DNA of 64,000 nucleotides from Leptotrichia sp. oral taxon 218 (GTDB taxonomy: Bacteria; Fusobacteriota; Fusobacteriia; Fusobacteriales; Leptotrichiaceae). The notes below the pieces were generated by a model. The model made no database searches, was not told where the DNA came from, and was given only the letters and a program-made list of their open reading frames with translations. The translations under genes were made by a program, and so were the position numbers. Shown here in pieces: positions 54,468 through 63,482 of this stretch. The stretch's first letter is position 1, and every line of letters begins with the position of its first letter. The DNA lies in assembly GCF_018128225.1 (NCBI RefSeq), contig NZ_CP072377.1:1736001-1800000 (forward strand), written 5' to 3'.

Positions 54468-56186
54468 TTATATCCCAATAAATTTAGAAAATTTTTCCAT
54501 TGTTTTATCAAGTTTAGCTTTGGCATTTTCGCTAGAATCTGCATTTACGCTGAAATAGAATTTAATTTTTGGTTCAGTTCCAGATGGTCTTGCTGTAATA
54601 AATGTATTATCTTCAAGCACGAATTGTAATACATTTTCTTTTGGTAAATTAATTTCTTTTTCTTCACCAGTTTCCAAGTTATATTCTTTGTGTGAGAAGA
54701 AATCTCTTTTAATTTTAATTTTCTTACCAAGCAATTCATCTTTAACATTTTCTCTCAAGTTAGACATCAATGCTGCCATTTGTTCAATTCCGTCTTTACC
54801 TTTCAATGTTACTGATTTAATTCCTTCTAAATAATATCCGAATTTTTCATATAATTTTTGCAATTCTTTGTAAATAGAAGTTCCTTTTGAGTGGTAATAA
54901 GTTGCCATTTCAGAAATAACCATTGAAGTTACCAACGCATCTTTATCTCTTGCATGAGTTCCAATCAAATATCCGTAACTTTCTTCAAATCCAAATAAAT
55001 ATGATCCTTTTAATTCTTTATTTTCAAATTGTCTAATTTTTTGTCCAATATATTTGAATCCAGTCAATGTTTTCATAACTCCAACATTTTTAGCAGGTGC
55101 AACAACATCAATCATTGGTGTAGAAACAACAGTTGTAATAACTTGTGCATCAGCTGGAATATCTTTTTTGTAATTCAATAAATATTGCAATAACAATAAT
55201 CCTACTTGGTTTCCGTTTGGATAATACCATTCATTTTTGTCATCTCTTATCGCAATACCGATTCTATCAGCATCTGGGTCATTTGCCAAAATTAATTGTG
55301 CTCCAATTTCATTTCCTAATTTTGTTCCCAATTTAAATGCTGCCACTTCTTCTGGGTTTGCATAAACTACTGTTGGGAAGTTTCCATCTGGTTCAATTTG
55401 TTCTTTTACAACTTCAAAATTGTATCCAAAATCAGATAAAATTCTCTTCATTGGTCTTCCACCAGTTCCATGAAGCGGAGTATAAACAATCTTGAAATCT
55501 TCTTTTCCTGGAATATCTGTATGTATAGTTTGTTTTTTAATCGCTGCTATATAGTCATCATCAATTTTATGATCAAGTTGAATAATTAATCCTTTTTCTC
55601 TTCCTTCTTCTTCAGAAATAACTTTTATTTCTTCCAATGTAGAAATTTTATTTACTTCATCAACAATTGCTGGTGCATGTGGGTCAACAACTTGTGCTCC
55701 ATCATCCCAATAAACTTTATATCCGTTATATTCTGCAGGATTATGAGAAGCTGTAACAACGATTCCTGACATACATCCTTTATATCTTACACCAAATGAC
55801 AACTCAGGAGTTGAATGTAAACTTTCATAAATATATGCTTTAATTCCATTTGCAGCCATTACTCTTGCAGTATTTAGTGCATACTCTCTCGAACCTATTC
55901 TACAGTCATGAGCAATTATGATTCCTTTTTCTTTTGCCGCTTTTTCATCAAAACTCAACATATAATTTGCAAGTCCTTGAGTTACTTTTCTAATTACATA
56001 TTTATTCATTCTATTAGTTCCAATTCCACGAACTCCTCTAATTCCACCAGTTCCGAAACTCAAATCTTTGAAAAATCTATCTTCTATTTCTTTTTCATTC
56101 CCTGCAATGCTTTTCAATTCTTCTCTGTCTTTTTCATCAATGGCATCTGAATTTAGCCAATATTCGTATTTTTTCATATAGTCCAT
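54468..56186 (-). CDS. Phospho-sugar mutase (phosphoglucomutase/phosphomannomutase)
   Basis: 572 residues of the alpha-D-phosphohexomutase superfamily. Active-site serine loop GIVVTASHNPAEYNGYKVYW, metal loop DPDADRIGIA, sugar loop GFEESYGYL and phosphate loop RPSGTEPKIKF. The length matches the PgcA-like bacterial phosphoglucomutases. Converts glucose-1-P and glucose-6-P. Strong AGGAGG before the ATG. Confidence 0.95.
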   Translation of the reverse strand: MDYMKKYEYWLNSDAIDEKDREELKSIAGNEKEIEDRFFKDLSFGTGGIRGVRGIGTNRMNKYVIRKVTQGLANYMLSFDEKAAKEKGIIIAHDCRIGSREYALNTARVMAANGIKAYIYESLHSTPELSFGVRYKGCMSGIVVTASHNPAEYNGYKVYWDDGAQVVDPHAPAIVDEVNKISTLEEIKVISEEEGREKGLIIQLDHKIDDDYIAAIKKQTIHTDIPGKEDFKIVYTPLHGTGGRPMKRILSDFGYNFEVVKEQIEPDGNFPTVVYANPEEVAAFKLGTKLGNEIGAQLILANDPDADRIGIAIRDDKNEWYYPNGNQVGLLLLQYLLNYKKDIPADAQVITTVVSTPMIDVVAPAKNVGVMKTLTGFKYIGQKIRQFENKELKGSYLFGFEESYGYLIGTHARDKDALVTSMVISEMATYYHSKGTSIYKELQKLYEKFGYYLEGIKSVTLKGKDGIEQMAALMSNLRENVKDELLGKKIKIKRDFFSHKEYNLETGEEKEINLPKENVLQFVLEDNTFITARPSGTEPKIKFYFSVNADSSENAKAKLDKTMEKFSKFIGI

Positions 56187-56285
56187 GATATTTCCTCCTA
56201 AAATTTATTTTCCAAATTTTTATTAAATAATTTATCCATTCATTTTAATTTTACCACATTTTACAAAATTTCCAAATTTTTTTCG

Positions 56286-56314
56286 TTGACTATTTAAAAA
56301 AAATATGGTAACAT
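56286..56314 (+). promoter_or_regulatory. Sigma-70 promoter for tRNA-Arg
   Basis: TTGACT (56286-56291), 17-bp spacer, TAACAT (56309-56314), 8 nt before the tRNA gene. Confidence 0.75.
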
Positions 56315-56322
56315 AAATTCGT

Positions 56323-56399
56323 GTACTTGTAGCTCAACTGGATAGAGCGTCTGACTTCGGATCAGAAGGCTTGGGGTTCGATTCCTCACAGGTACGCCA
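56323..56399 (+). tRNA. tRNA-Arg, anticodon TCG
   Basis: Cloverleaf is complete: acceptor GTACTTG/CAGGTAC, D-arm GCTC/GAGC, anticodon stem TCTGA/TCAGA with loop CTTCGGA (TCG at 56357-56359), T-arm with TTCGATT, discriminator G and encoded CCA (56397-56399). Reads arginine CGN codons. Confidence 0.95.
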
Positions 56400-56471
56400 T
56401 TTTTTTATTCAAAAATTTTGGAAAACTCAACAATAATTTTTTATTTAAACAAAAATGTTTTATAAAAAAAA

Positions 56472-56516
56472 CATAACTTTCAAATCTTAAACTTTCTACT
56501 CGATTTGTCAATTATG
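56472..56516 (-). terminator. Terminator after the MliC-like gene
   Basis: Stem CATAAT...CAAATC / GATTTG...TTATG, T8 on the minus strand. The remaining sequence between this and tRNA-Arg holds nothing recognisable. Confidence 0.6.
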
Positions 56517-56530
56517 CTTTTTTTATTTTA

Positions 56531-56917
56531 TTATTTTCTTGTACAAGATTTTTCAATATTATTTGGTCCTCTATAAATAGCGTCTTTTCCACCTTTAAAG
56601 AACTCAACATTTCCACCTTTGGATACATATCTTGCTCCACTACCTGAAACTGCTACATTTAAGTTATAAACTTTTCCAGCTTTTGTTACTACTTTTGCAG
56701 TTTTTGTTGTTGGATAAGTAACTGTTATTCTTTCAGTTCCACAAGTGTATGATTCTGCTGCAGGTCTTTTTGCAACTGCTTTTTTATTAACCACTTTTTT
56801 AGCAACTGTTTTTCTAGCAGGTGCTTTTTTTCCATTTTTAGGTGCTGCTGCGAAAGCCATTCCTCCAATTAAAGTCATTACAGATAATGCTAACATAGAT
56901 TTTTTCAATAATTTCAT
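56531..56917 (-). CDS. Exported MliC-like (C-type lysozyme inhibitor domain) protein
   Basis: 128 residues. Signal peptide ends FAAA (around residue 24). A Lys/Ala/Val-rich linker (KKAPARKTVAKKVVNKKAVA) leads to a C-terminal domain with YTCGTERITVTYP, VSGSGARYVSKGG and DAIYRG..., ending SCTRK. The spaced Cys pair and SGARY motif resemble MliC/PliC lysozyme inhibitors. The ATG at 56915-56917 is favoured over 56926 because AAGAG has better spacing. Probably periplasmic. Confidence 0.7.
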   Translation of the reverse strand: MKLLKKSMLALSVMTLIGGMAFAAAPKNGKKAPARKTVAKKVVNKKAVAKRPAAESYTCGTERITVTYPTTKTAKVVTKAGKVYNLNVAVSGSGARYVSKGGNVEFFKGGKDAIYRGPNNIEKSCTRK

Positions 56918-57078
56918 CTTGACCATCTCTTTTCTTTATGATTTATTTCAATAGGAGTATACACTAAAAAACTATTATTTCGATTATAAATTTATAATAA
57001 TTTTAATAGAAAATATATAGAAATTCTCGTTTTTTATTTTATAACTTTAAATTTAACTTGATGATACAAATTCTCCCT

Positions 57079-57345
57079 TAAAATCATTAATTGGCAGCAC
57101 TTGGGCAGCAACTGCTATTAATAATGGAGTTGAGATGGAATACGGTTTGATTCTTCATCATCCTGGTTCAGACATTTATAGTTATAATTTAAATAAAATA
57201 CTCCTTCGCCGCTCTCTCAAATTTATTTTCCCCAAATTCATAAAACTTGATTTTCTCATTCATATAAACCTGTTCCACATAGTGATTTTCATAATTGTGA
57301 GAATATTTATAATCTTTTTTCCCAACTTTTGTAAAAGGTTGTAAA
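57079..57345. pseudogene. Duplication scar: 3' ends of the 59377 gene and rarA fused
   Basis: 57079-57198 (plus strand) repeats the C-terminal coding part of the gene at 59377-60054 (IGSTWAAT..NNGVEMEYGLI), and 57200-57345 (minus strand) repeats the C-terminus of rarA (KVGKKDYKYSHNYENHYVE, ENKFERAA). The ~130-bp gap between those genes is missing in this copy. About 80% identity by eye. The rest of the gap from 56918 to 57497 shows no further gene. Confidence 0.8.
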
Positions 57346-57430
57346 AAATATTAGCTTTTTAAAAATTGTAGATTTAAAATCATTATACAACAATTTATAA
57401 AGTTAACTATAAATTAACTAATATATAATC

Positions 57431-57455
57431 AAAAAAAAAAAAAAAAAGGTATAAT
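57431..57455 (+). promoter_or_regulatory. A17 tract abutting a TATAAT -10 box
   Basis: Seventeen A (57431-57447), GG, then TATAAT (57450-57455), 43 nt before the PD-(D/E)XK-like gene. The A tract fills the normal spacer between -35 and -10 and there is no clear -35. Confidence 0.55.
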
Positions 57456-57497
57456 TAAAATAAGAATATAACTTTAAAGCAAATAAGGAGGTTTTTT

Positions 57498-58514
57498 ATG
57501 GCATTTATTAATCCATTTCAAATTTACTCTAAAGGAGAAAATACTATTACAAATAATATTCTATTACTTCTATCAAACTTGTATAGAATAAATCCAAAAA
57601 TTTATGAGTTGTTTATAAACAGTATTCTTCCAGAAAACATCAATTATGAGATTATCCCTTTTTTTTCACAGCAAAAGTCACAAAAGGAAGGAGGAATTAT
57701 TGACGGACATATTCATACAAAAGCAACAAAAATTATTATTGAAACTAAAATTGCAGGATTAGATAATACAAAAAAACTTATTAATTACTGCAAAAACGAA
57801 AATTTAGCTGAAACAAATATATTAATTCACATAAGTGATTCTACTTTTGATGAAGCTACCACAAAATCTATAAATCAAAGAATAGGAATTTATAATTTTG
57901 ATTTTGTTTCAATAACTTTTTCTGAATTACTTTCCTCCCTTCAAGAAATTGCAGATGAATATCCTTTTAACGAAGAACTATACCGTTTATCCAAAGATTT
58001 TTATTATTATTGTAGTTCAATGGGTCTAATAAAAAATGTATTCAGAATCGTTCCATGCAATAAAAGTTTTGAATTAAACGAAAAATATCATTTATACTTC
58101 CAACCTGAATCCAGAGGATATTCAAACCATCAATTTACTGGAATATATACTGCAAAAGAAGTGAAATATATTGGAAAAGTAAACAAAGTTTTTTTGGCTG
58201 AACTTACAAAAGAAGGAAAATTAATTACTAAAAAAATTTCAGGTAATGGGGAAATTACTAGCGAGGAAGAAAACAGAATAATAAGCACAATAAAAGAATT
58301 TCCAGAAATTTATGGCTATGGAGATATTTCAAAAGGACATATTTTCTTTTTATTTGACGATAATGATTTTTGTCCAACAAAATTTAAAAAAACTTCAAAA
58401 TATGGTTTGCTAGGCTCTAGACTTTTTGACTTAAAAGTAAATTTAGAAATTGAAAATGTAGAAAAATTATCAACTTTAGAAATTGCAGAAAAATTAAATG
58501 ATATTACTTGGTAA
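57498..58514 (+). CDS. Predicted PD-(D/E)XK nuclease-like protein of unknown function
   Basis: 338 residues, start set by AAGGAGG. Residues about 67-87 read GGIIDGHIHTKATKIIIETK, a spacing compatible with the PD-(D/E)XK core (D...(D/E)xK, here IETK). The N-terminal ENTITNNILLLLSNLY is a typical helical start of such restriction-like proteins. The C-terminal part is unrecognised. No methylase or transposase neighbour. It may be an orphan defence or repair nuclease; confidence in fold is moderate, in role low. Confidence 0.55.
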   Translation: MAFINPFQIYSKGENTITNNILLLLSNLYRINPKIYELFINSILPENINYEIIPFFSQQKSQKEGGIIDGHIHTKATKIIIETKIAGLDNTKKLINYCKNENLAETNILIHISDSTFDEATTKSINQRIGIYNFDFVSITFSELLSSLQEIADEYPFNEELYRLSKDFYYYCSSMGLIKNVFRIVPCNKSFELNEKYHLYFQPESRGYSNHQFTGIYTAKEVKYIGKVNKVFLAELTKEGKLITKKISGNGEITSEEENRIISTIKEFPEIYGYGDISKGHIFFLFDDNDFCPTKFKKTSKYGLLGSRLFDLKVNLEIENVEKLSTLEIAEKLNDITW

Positions 58515-58545
58515 AAATAAATTTTTAAAAGATTGGAGAAAAATT

Positions 58546-59337
58546 ATGAGAAAATTGTTGTTAATTTTAAGTTTGTTTGTTGTAAACATTGTTGGATTGG
58601 CTTATGAGAAATGTAATCCTAAAACAATCTATGAAATTAGTGTAAATGATTTAAATGGAAGTTATTTTGGACAAAACAAAAAAGATGGAACAATTATGAT
58701 AAAACTTGGTAAAAATGCTAACAAAGTACAGGCAATTCACTTTGATGAAAATAGGATTTTAAATAATTGTATTCTTGATCCCAAAATAACAGAATTTCAT
58801 ATTGAACATGGTTTATTTATCAATGCGATGTATGCTGAAATGATGGATGGTGTATATAATAATAATCAAGACATAAAAATAGATTATGATTCGTGTCTTG
58901 AGAAAAATCATCAATTTTGTAAAATTTCTAAAGATGCAGATATTAACGGAAATCCTGTGGGAATTTCATTTAATCAAGAAGTTCAGGATATTGAAATTTA
59001 TGGAAATATAGTTGACGTTGAAAAAAGAAATGATTATAAAAAAGTAATAATAGGCGAAGATTATGAAGAAGATGATATTCCTGTATGTGCAAGTAAAAGT
59101 ATTAGTGAAGAAAATTGTAAAAAAGAAAAATTCATAGTAAAATCTCCAAATGGTTATGCCAATCTTACTAGAAAAGCGTTTGATAATTCGACTATTCGTG
59201 ATAAAATAAAAAATGGAACAATTGTAGTCATAGATCCAATTGATATAAGTCCTTTTGATGTTGAAGGAGTATATGTTGAAGTTTTAGGACAACATAAATT
59301 TGGATACATTAATTGGAAATATTTGAAAAAGAAATAG
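58546..59337 (+). CDS. Exported protein with C-terminal SH3-like domain
   Basis: 263 residues; the ATG at 58546 has GGAG upstream, and the longer frame from 58498 overlaps the previous gene without a ribosome-binding site. Signal peptide MRKLLLILSLFVVNIVGLA. The last ~65 residues (SPNGYANLTRKAFDNSTI... GTIVVIDP...GYINWKYLKK) match a bacterial SH3b domain, often involved in wall binding. The N-terminal region is unrecognised. Confidence 0.65.
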   Translation: MRKLLLILSLFVVNIVGLAYEKCNPKTIYEISVNDLNGSYFGQNKKDGTIMIKLGKNANKVQAIHFDENRILNNCILDPKITEFHIEHGLFINAMYAEMMDGVYNNNQDIKIDYDSCLEKNHQFCKISKDADINGNPVGISFNQEVQDIEIYGNIVDVEKRNDYKKVIIGEDYEEDDIPVCASKSISEENCKKEKFIVKSPNGYANLTRKAFDNSTIRDKIKNGTIVVIDPIDISPFDVEGVYVEVLGQHKFGYINWKYLKKK

Positions 59338-59376
59338 TATTAAACATTTTAAATTTAAAATTTAGGAGAAATAAAA

Positions 59377-60054
59377 ATGGAAAATAATAATATTGAAAAT
59401 AAAAATTTAGTAAAAATTCTAATTGGAATAATAATTGCTCTTGTTCTGGTTATAGGATTTATCATCATAGGTGGTGGTATTTATCAATTTATAAGTATGA
59501 AAAATAAGATAAGCGAGATGGAAAAAGTCCAAAAGGAGCAGGAAAAACGACAGCTAGAAAATCAAATGATGGCTTCAGTACAAACTCAGGCTAAAGAAAA
59601 TAACAAAAAAAGTGAAACCAAAACCAACGAAACTAAGACTGAAACTAAGGAAGTTGATCCGTACGAAAGAAGATTTACAGCTTCTGACATGAATGATACT
59701 CTTGTGGAAATTAAAGGAGTTAGAGATGGAAATAAAGTGTTAGTGCGTGTTTTGGAAGGAAAAAATAAAAATAAAAAAGGATATATTAATTTAAAAGGTT
59801 TTAAAAATATAAGCAGTTCTTCTTTAAGAAAATTAATTGGGAGCACTTGGGCTGCAACTGGCGTTAATAACGGAGTCGAAATGGAATATGGCTTAATTCT
59901 TCATCGTCCTGGTTCAGATATATATAGCTTTAATTTAAACAAAGCATTAATAGATTACAAGTTATCTGGACATGATTCAGCAGTAAGGTATGACTGTGAG
60001 CGTGATACAGCAAGAAATTTTGTACAAAATTATGATCCTTCAGCTTGTTATTAA
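59377..60054 (+). CDS. Membrane protein with coiled coil, unknown C-terminal domain
   Basis: 225 residues. One transmembrane helix (about 14-38), a charged coiled coil (about 42-62) and a Lys/Thr/Glu-rich linker. The C-terminal domain (STWAATGVNNGVEMEYGLIL... CERD...YDPSACY) has two conserved Cys. The same C-terminal segment is duplicated at 57079-57198. No family recognised. AGGAG precedes the ATG. Confidence 0.6.
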   Translation: MENNNIENKNLVKILIGIIIALVLVIGFIIIGGGIYQFISMKNKISEMEKVQKEQEKRQLENQMMASVQTQAKENNKKSETKTNETKTETKEVDPYERRFTASDMNDTLVEIKGVRDGNKVLVRVLEGKNKNKKGYINLKGFKNISSSSLRKLIGSTWAATGVNNGVEMEYGLILHRPGSDIYSFNLNKALIDYKLSGHDSAVRYDCERDTARNFVQNYDPSACY

Positions 60055-60060
60055 ATATAA

Positions 60061-60106
60061 AAAAAATACTCTTGCAATAAACTATATCATTGTTTGAGTA
60101 TTTTTT
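60061..60106. terminator. Bidirectional terminator between the 59377 gene and rarA
   Basis: 11-bp stem AAAAAATACTC/GAGTATTTTTT with a 24-nt loop between convergent genes. Confidence 0.75.
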
Positions 60107-60161
60107 ATATTAAGTACTTTTTAAATATTTTGTTATAATAAATAAAATTTAATAGACAAAT

Positions 60162-61391
60162 TTACTTTTCACTCTTTTTTATTTTCTTAAAATATTCCGC
60201 AGCCGCTCTCTCAAACTTATTCTCTCCAAACTTATAAAACTTGATTTTTTCATTCATGTAAACCTGATTAACATAATGATTTTCATAGTTATGAGGATAT
60301 TTATAATCTTTTTTCCCAACTTTTGTAAGATGAGTTGGCACATCTTGAATTTTTTCATTCTCAATATGGCTAAGTGCTGAATTTATCGCATTATAAGCTG
60401 AATTACTCTTTGGAGAAATCGCCAAATAAATCGCAACTTCTGAGAGAATTATTCTTGCTTCTGGCATTCCAATCTCCTTTACCGCATTAAGTCCAGACAC
60501 CGCAATTGGTAACGCCTGTGGATTTGCAAGTCCAATATCTTCAGAAGCCAAAATTACAAGTCTTCTAGCAATATACAAAATATCTTCGCCACCAGAAAGC
60601 ATTTTTGCCATCCAATAAATCGCCGCATCAGGGTCACTCCCACGAATACTTTTAATCATCGCAGAAACCGTATTATACTTATCTTCCGTCTTGTGATAAG
60701 ACTTTTTCGTATTCAACACTTCCTTCACTTCATCAAGCGTAAAATCCACCCCAACATTCGCAATCAATTCCAAAATATTTATAGCCTGTCTCGCATCTCC
60801 TTCAATAATTTCTGAAATATATTTTAAAATCTCATCTGAAATTCCAATTTTCTCTTTTTCATTAATATTTTTTAAAATTTTAAGCAAATCTTTTTCACTC
60901 AATTTTTTAAATTCAAATGCCATACAGCGTGACAACAACGCATTATTCAAATTATAATAAGGATTTTCAGTCGTAGCACCAATTAAAATAATATTCCCAT
61001 TTTCCAAATCCTGCAAAAGTGAATCCTGCTGCAACTTATTAAATCTATGAATCTCATCCAAAAACAAAAGTGTCTGCTGTCCGTTCGTACGAAATCTGTT
61101 GTGTGCTTTATCAGAAATGTCCTTTATATCAGTCACAGACGCCTTTATCGCATTCAAATATTCATAATGATAATTCATTTTTTCAGCAACAATTTCCGCA
61201 AGAGTCGTCTTCCCAGTCCCAGGTGCTCCCCAAAAAATCGCATTCATGAAATTTCCACGCTCAATAATCTTCCTCAAAATTCCATTTTTCCCAACCAATT
61301 TTTCCTGACCATAAAAATCATCCAAACTTTTCGGACGATATCTAAATGCAAGTGGCTTCTTATTTTCATATACTTCATCAAATAAATTCAT
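60162..61391 (-). CDS. rarA: Replication-associated recombination protein RarA (MgsA family)
   Basis: 409 residues: AAA+ ATPase with Walker A FWGAPGTGKTTL (about 53-64), Walker B LLFLDEIHRF, sensor 1 LIGATTENPYYN, and the C-terminal tetramerisation region with IRGSDPDAAIYWMAKML. Acts at stalled replication forks. The C-terminal sequence is partly duplicated at 57200-57345. Confidence 0.95.
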   Translation of the reverse strand: MNLFDEVYENKKPLAFRYRPKSLDDFYGQEKLVGKNGILRKIIERGNFMNAIFWGAPGTGKTTLAEIVAEKMNYHYEYLNAIKASVTDIKDISDKAHNRFRTNGQQTLLFLDEIHRFNKLQQDSLLQDLENGNIILIGATTENPYYNLNNALLSRCMAFEFKKLSEKDLLKILKNINEKEKIGISDEILKYISEIIEGDARQAINILELIANVGVDFTLDEVKEVLNTKKSYHKTEDKYNTVSAMIKSIRGSDPDAAIYWMAKMLSGGEDILYIARRLVILASEDIGLANPQALPIAVSGLNAVKEIGMPEARIILSEVAIYLAISPKSNSAYNAINSALSHIENEKIQDVPTHLTKVGKKDYKYPHNYENHYVNQVYMNEKIKFYKFGENKFERAAAEYFKKIKKSEK

Positions 61392-61515
61392 TTTTTTACT
61401 CCCTTTTACTTTTCAAATTACAATAATTAAATAAAACACTTTTATTCTAAAATTATTGTATTTTACTATACAATCTATTTTACAAATTCAAAACTATTTT
61501 GTAATAATCAAATAA

Positions 61516-61544
61516 TTTACTTTTTCTACAATTCATATTATAAT
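61516..61544 (+). promoter_or_regulatory. Candidate promoter for the AAA-ATPase gene
   Basis: TTTACT (61516-61521), 17-bp spacer, TATAAT (61539-61544), about 50 nt before the start codon. Confidence 0.55.
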
Positions 61545-61596
61545 ATATTCACTTAGTTAAAACAATAAAATTATTTATAAATAAAAAGGAGGGGTA

Positions 61597-63306
61597 ATGA
61601 AGATGGGAAATCGCAAAAAAAAGAAATTACCAATTGGAATATCTGATTTTAAAGAGATTATCGAAAATAACTACTACTATTTTGATAAAACAAAATTTAT
61701 AGAAAATATTTTAGAAGATGGCTCTAAAGTTAAATTATTTACTCGTCCGAGAAGATTTGGAAAAACCTTAAATATTTCGATGTTAAAATACTTTTTTGAC
61801 ACTAAAAATAAAGACGAAAATAGAAAATTATTCGAAAATTTAGAAATTTCTAAAAGTGAATATTTTGAAAAACAGGGAAATTTCTTTGTAATCTCTATTT
61901 CTTTTAAAAATTATGATGCAGAAAGCTGGGAAAGTGGATTTAATACGATTAAAAATGAAATAAAATTGCTGTATAACGAATTTTATTTGATAAGAGATAA
62001 TTTAAATCAAAGTGACTTGGCAGATTTTGATGCTATTTGGCTGAAAAAAGATAATGCTGACTGGATTAATTCTTTGTTTAATTTGACTAGATATTTGTAT
62101 GAAATTTCTGGAAAAAAAGTTGTTGTTTTGATAGATGAATATGACCAGCCAATAATTGATTCTTACATAAAAGGGAATTATGAGAAATGTATCGCATTTT
62201 TTAAAGCATTTTATGGAAAAGTTTTGAAAGATAATAATTATTTGGAAATGGGAATTTTAACTGGAATATTACGAGTTGCAAAGGAAAATGTCTTTTCGGG
62301 ATTGAATAATTTGGAAGTTCACACAATTTTAGATGATGAATTTACAGAATACTTTGGGATTATGGAAAATGAAGTTGAAAAATCTCTTGAAGATTTTGAC
62401 TTAAAATATGAATTAAATGATGTTCAAAAATGGTACAATGGGTATCTATTTGGCGAAAAAAAAGTTTATAATCCTTGGTCGATTATTAATTTTTTAAATC
62501 GTGGAAATTTAAAATCTTACTGGGTAAATACAAGTGGAAATGGATTAATCAAATTATATCTCCAAAAATTAAAAAATGATGTTTTTGACGATTTTTCAAA
62601 ATTATTGAATAAAGAAAATATTCTTAAAAGAATAAACAACAATATGACTTTTGAAAATTTGAAAACTAATTTTGGAAAAAATATTTGGAATCTATTTTTT
62701 CATAGCGGATATTTGACTTTGGCTGATAAGTATGATGTGATGAAAAAAAATGCTAGTATTAAAATTCCAAACAAAGAAATTCTAGAAATGTTTTCAGAAA
62801 TGTTTATCGAAATTTATTTCAAAGATTCTGAAACCTTTCTGGATATGACTGATGCACTTACAACTGGAAATATTGAAAAATTTAAATTTGAATTGAATAA
62901 AATTTTATTAGAAAATATTGGTATTTTTGATGTAATCGGAATTTATAAAGAGCAGTTTTATCATGGATTAATGTTAGGACTAATCTTAATGTTAAAAAAT
63001 GAATATGAAATTTCATCAAATAATTTTTCAGGAAAAGGTCGATACGATTTACTTTTGAAACCTAAAAATATTTTTGAAAAAAAAGAAGGAATTATCATTG
63101 AATTAAAAGCAATAAATATAGATAATTTGAAATTAGATTCAGAAAAAATTCACGAAAAATTGTTAAATGAATGTGAGGTTGCACTAAATCAAATTGAAGA
63201 AAAAGAATATACTTCAATTTTGAAAAATGCTGGAATTGACAATATTTTAAAAATTGGAATTGCATTTTTTGGAAAAGAATTTGAAATAAAATTTGAGAGA
63301 GAATAA
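61597..63306 (+). CDS. AAA-ATPase-like protein with C-terminal PD-(D/E)XK nuclease-like domain
   Basis: 569 residues. N-terminal ISDFKEIIENNYYYFDKT and LFTRPRRFGKTLNISML (P-loop variant) match the AAA-ATPase-like family, with VVVLIDEYDQPIID as Walker B. The C-terminal FSGKGRYDLLLKP and IIELKAI resemble the PD-(D/E)XK nuclease domain usually found there. Strong AAGGAGGGG before the ATG. The family is widespread and multi-copy in anaerobes; its role is unproven. Confidence 0.85.
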   Translation: MKMGNRKKKKLPIGISDFKEIIENNYYYFDKTKFIENILEDGSKVKLFTRPRRFGKTLNISMLKYFFDTKNKDENRKLFENLEISKSEYFEKQGNFFVISISFKNYDAESWESGFNTIKNEIKLLYNEFYLIRDNLNQSDLADFDAIWLKKDNADWINSLFNLTRYLYEISGKKVVVLIDEYDQPIIDSYIKGNYEKCIAFFKAFYGKVLKDNNYLEMGILTGILRVAKENVFSGLNNLEVHTILDDEFTEYFGIMENEVEKSLEDFDLKYELNDVQKWYNGYLFGEKKVYNPWSIINFLNRGNLKSYWVNTSGNGLIKLYLQKLKNDVFDDFSKLLNKENILKRINNNMTFENLKTNFGKNIWNLFFHSGYLTLADKYDVMKKNASIKIPNKEILEMFSEMFIEIYFKDSETFLDMTDALTTGNIEKFKFELNKILLENIGIFDVIGIYKEQFYHGLMLGLILMLKNEYEISSNNFSGKGRYDLLLKPKNIFEKKEGIIIELKAINIDNLKLDSEKIHEKLLNECEVALNQIEEKEYTSILKNAGIDNILKIGIAFFGKEFEIKFERE

Positions 63307-63482
63307 TTCATGAAAAATTTTTTGTAATTTGAAATTAATTTTTTTAATTAATTATATGTTTGAACCTATTTAAAACCAAACTACTAAAATTGTATACATT
63401 TGGATTTTAAGTAAGTAGCCATAACTTTTGAGTTTAGTTTTAAAATAATTTTATTATAAATGAAAATTAAGAGGTAAAAACA

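Noticed and set aside
57135-57344. Plus-strand ORF over the duplication scar
   Set aside because: It is a fusion of a gene remnant and antisense rarA remnant, with no ribosome-binding site.
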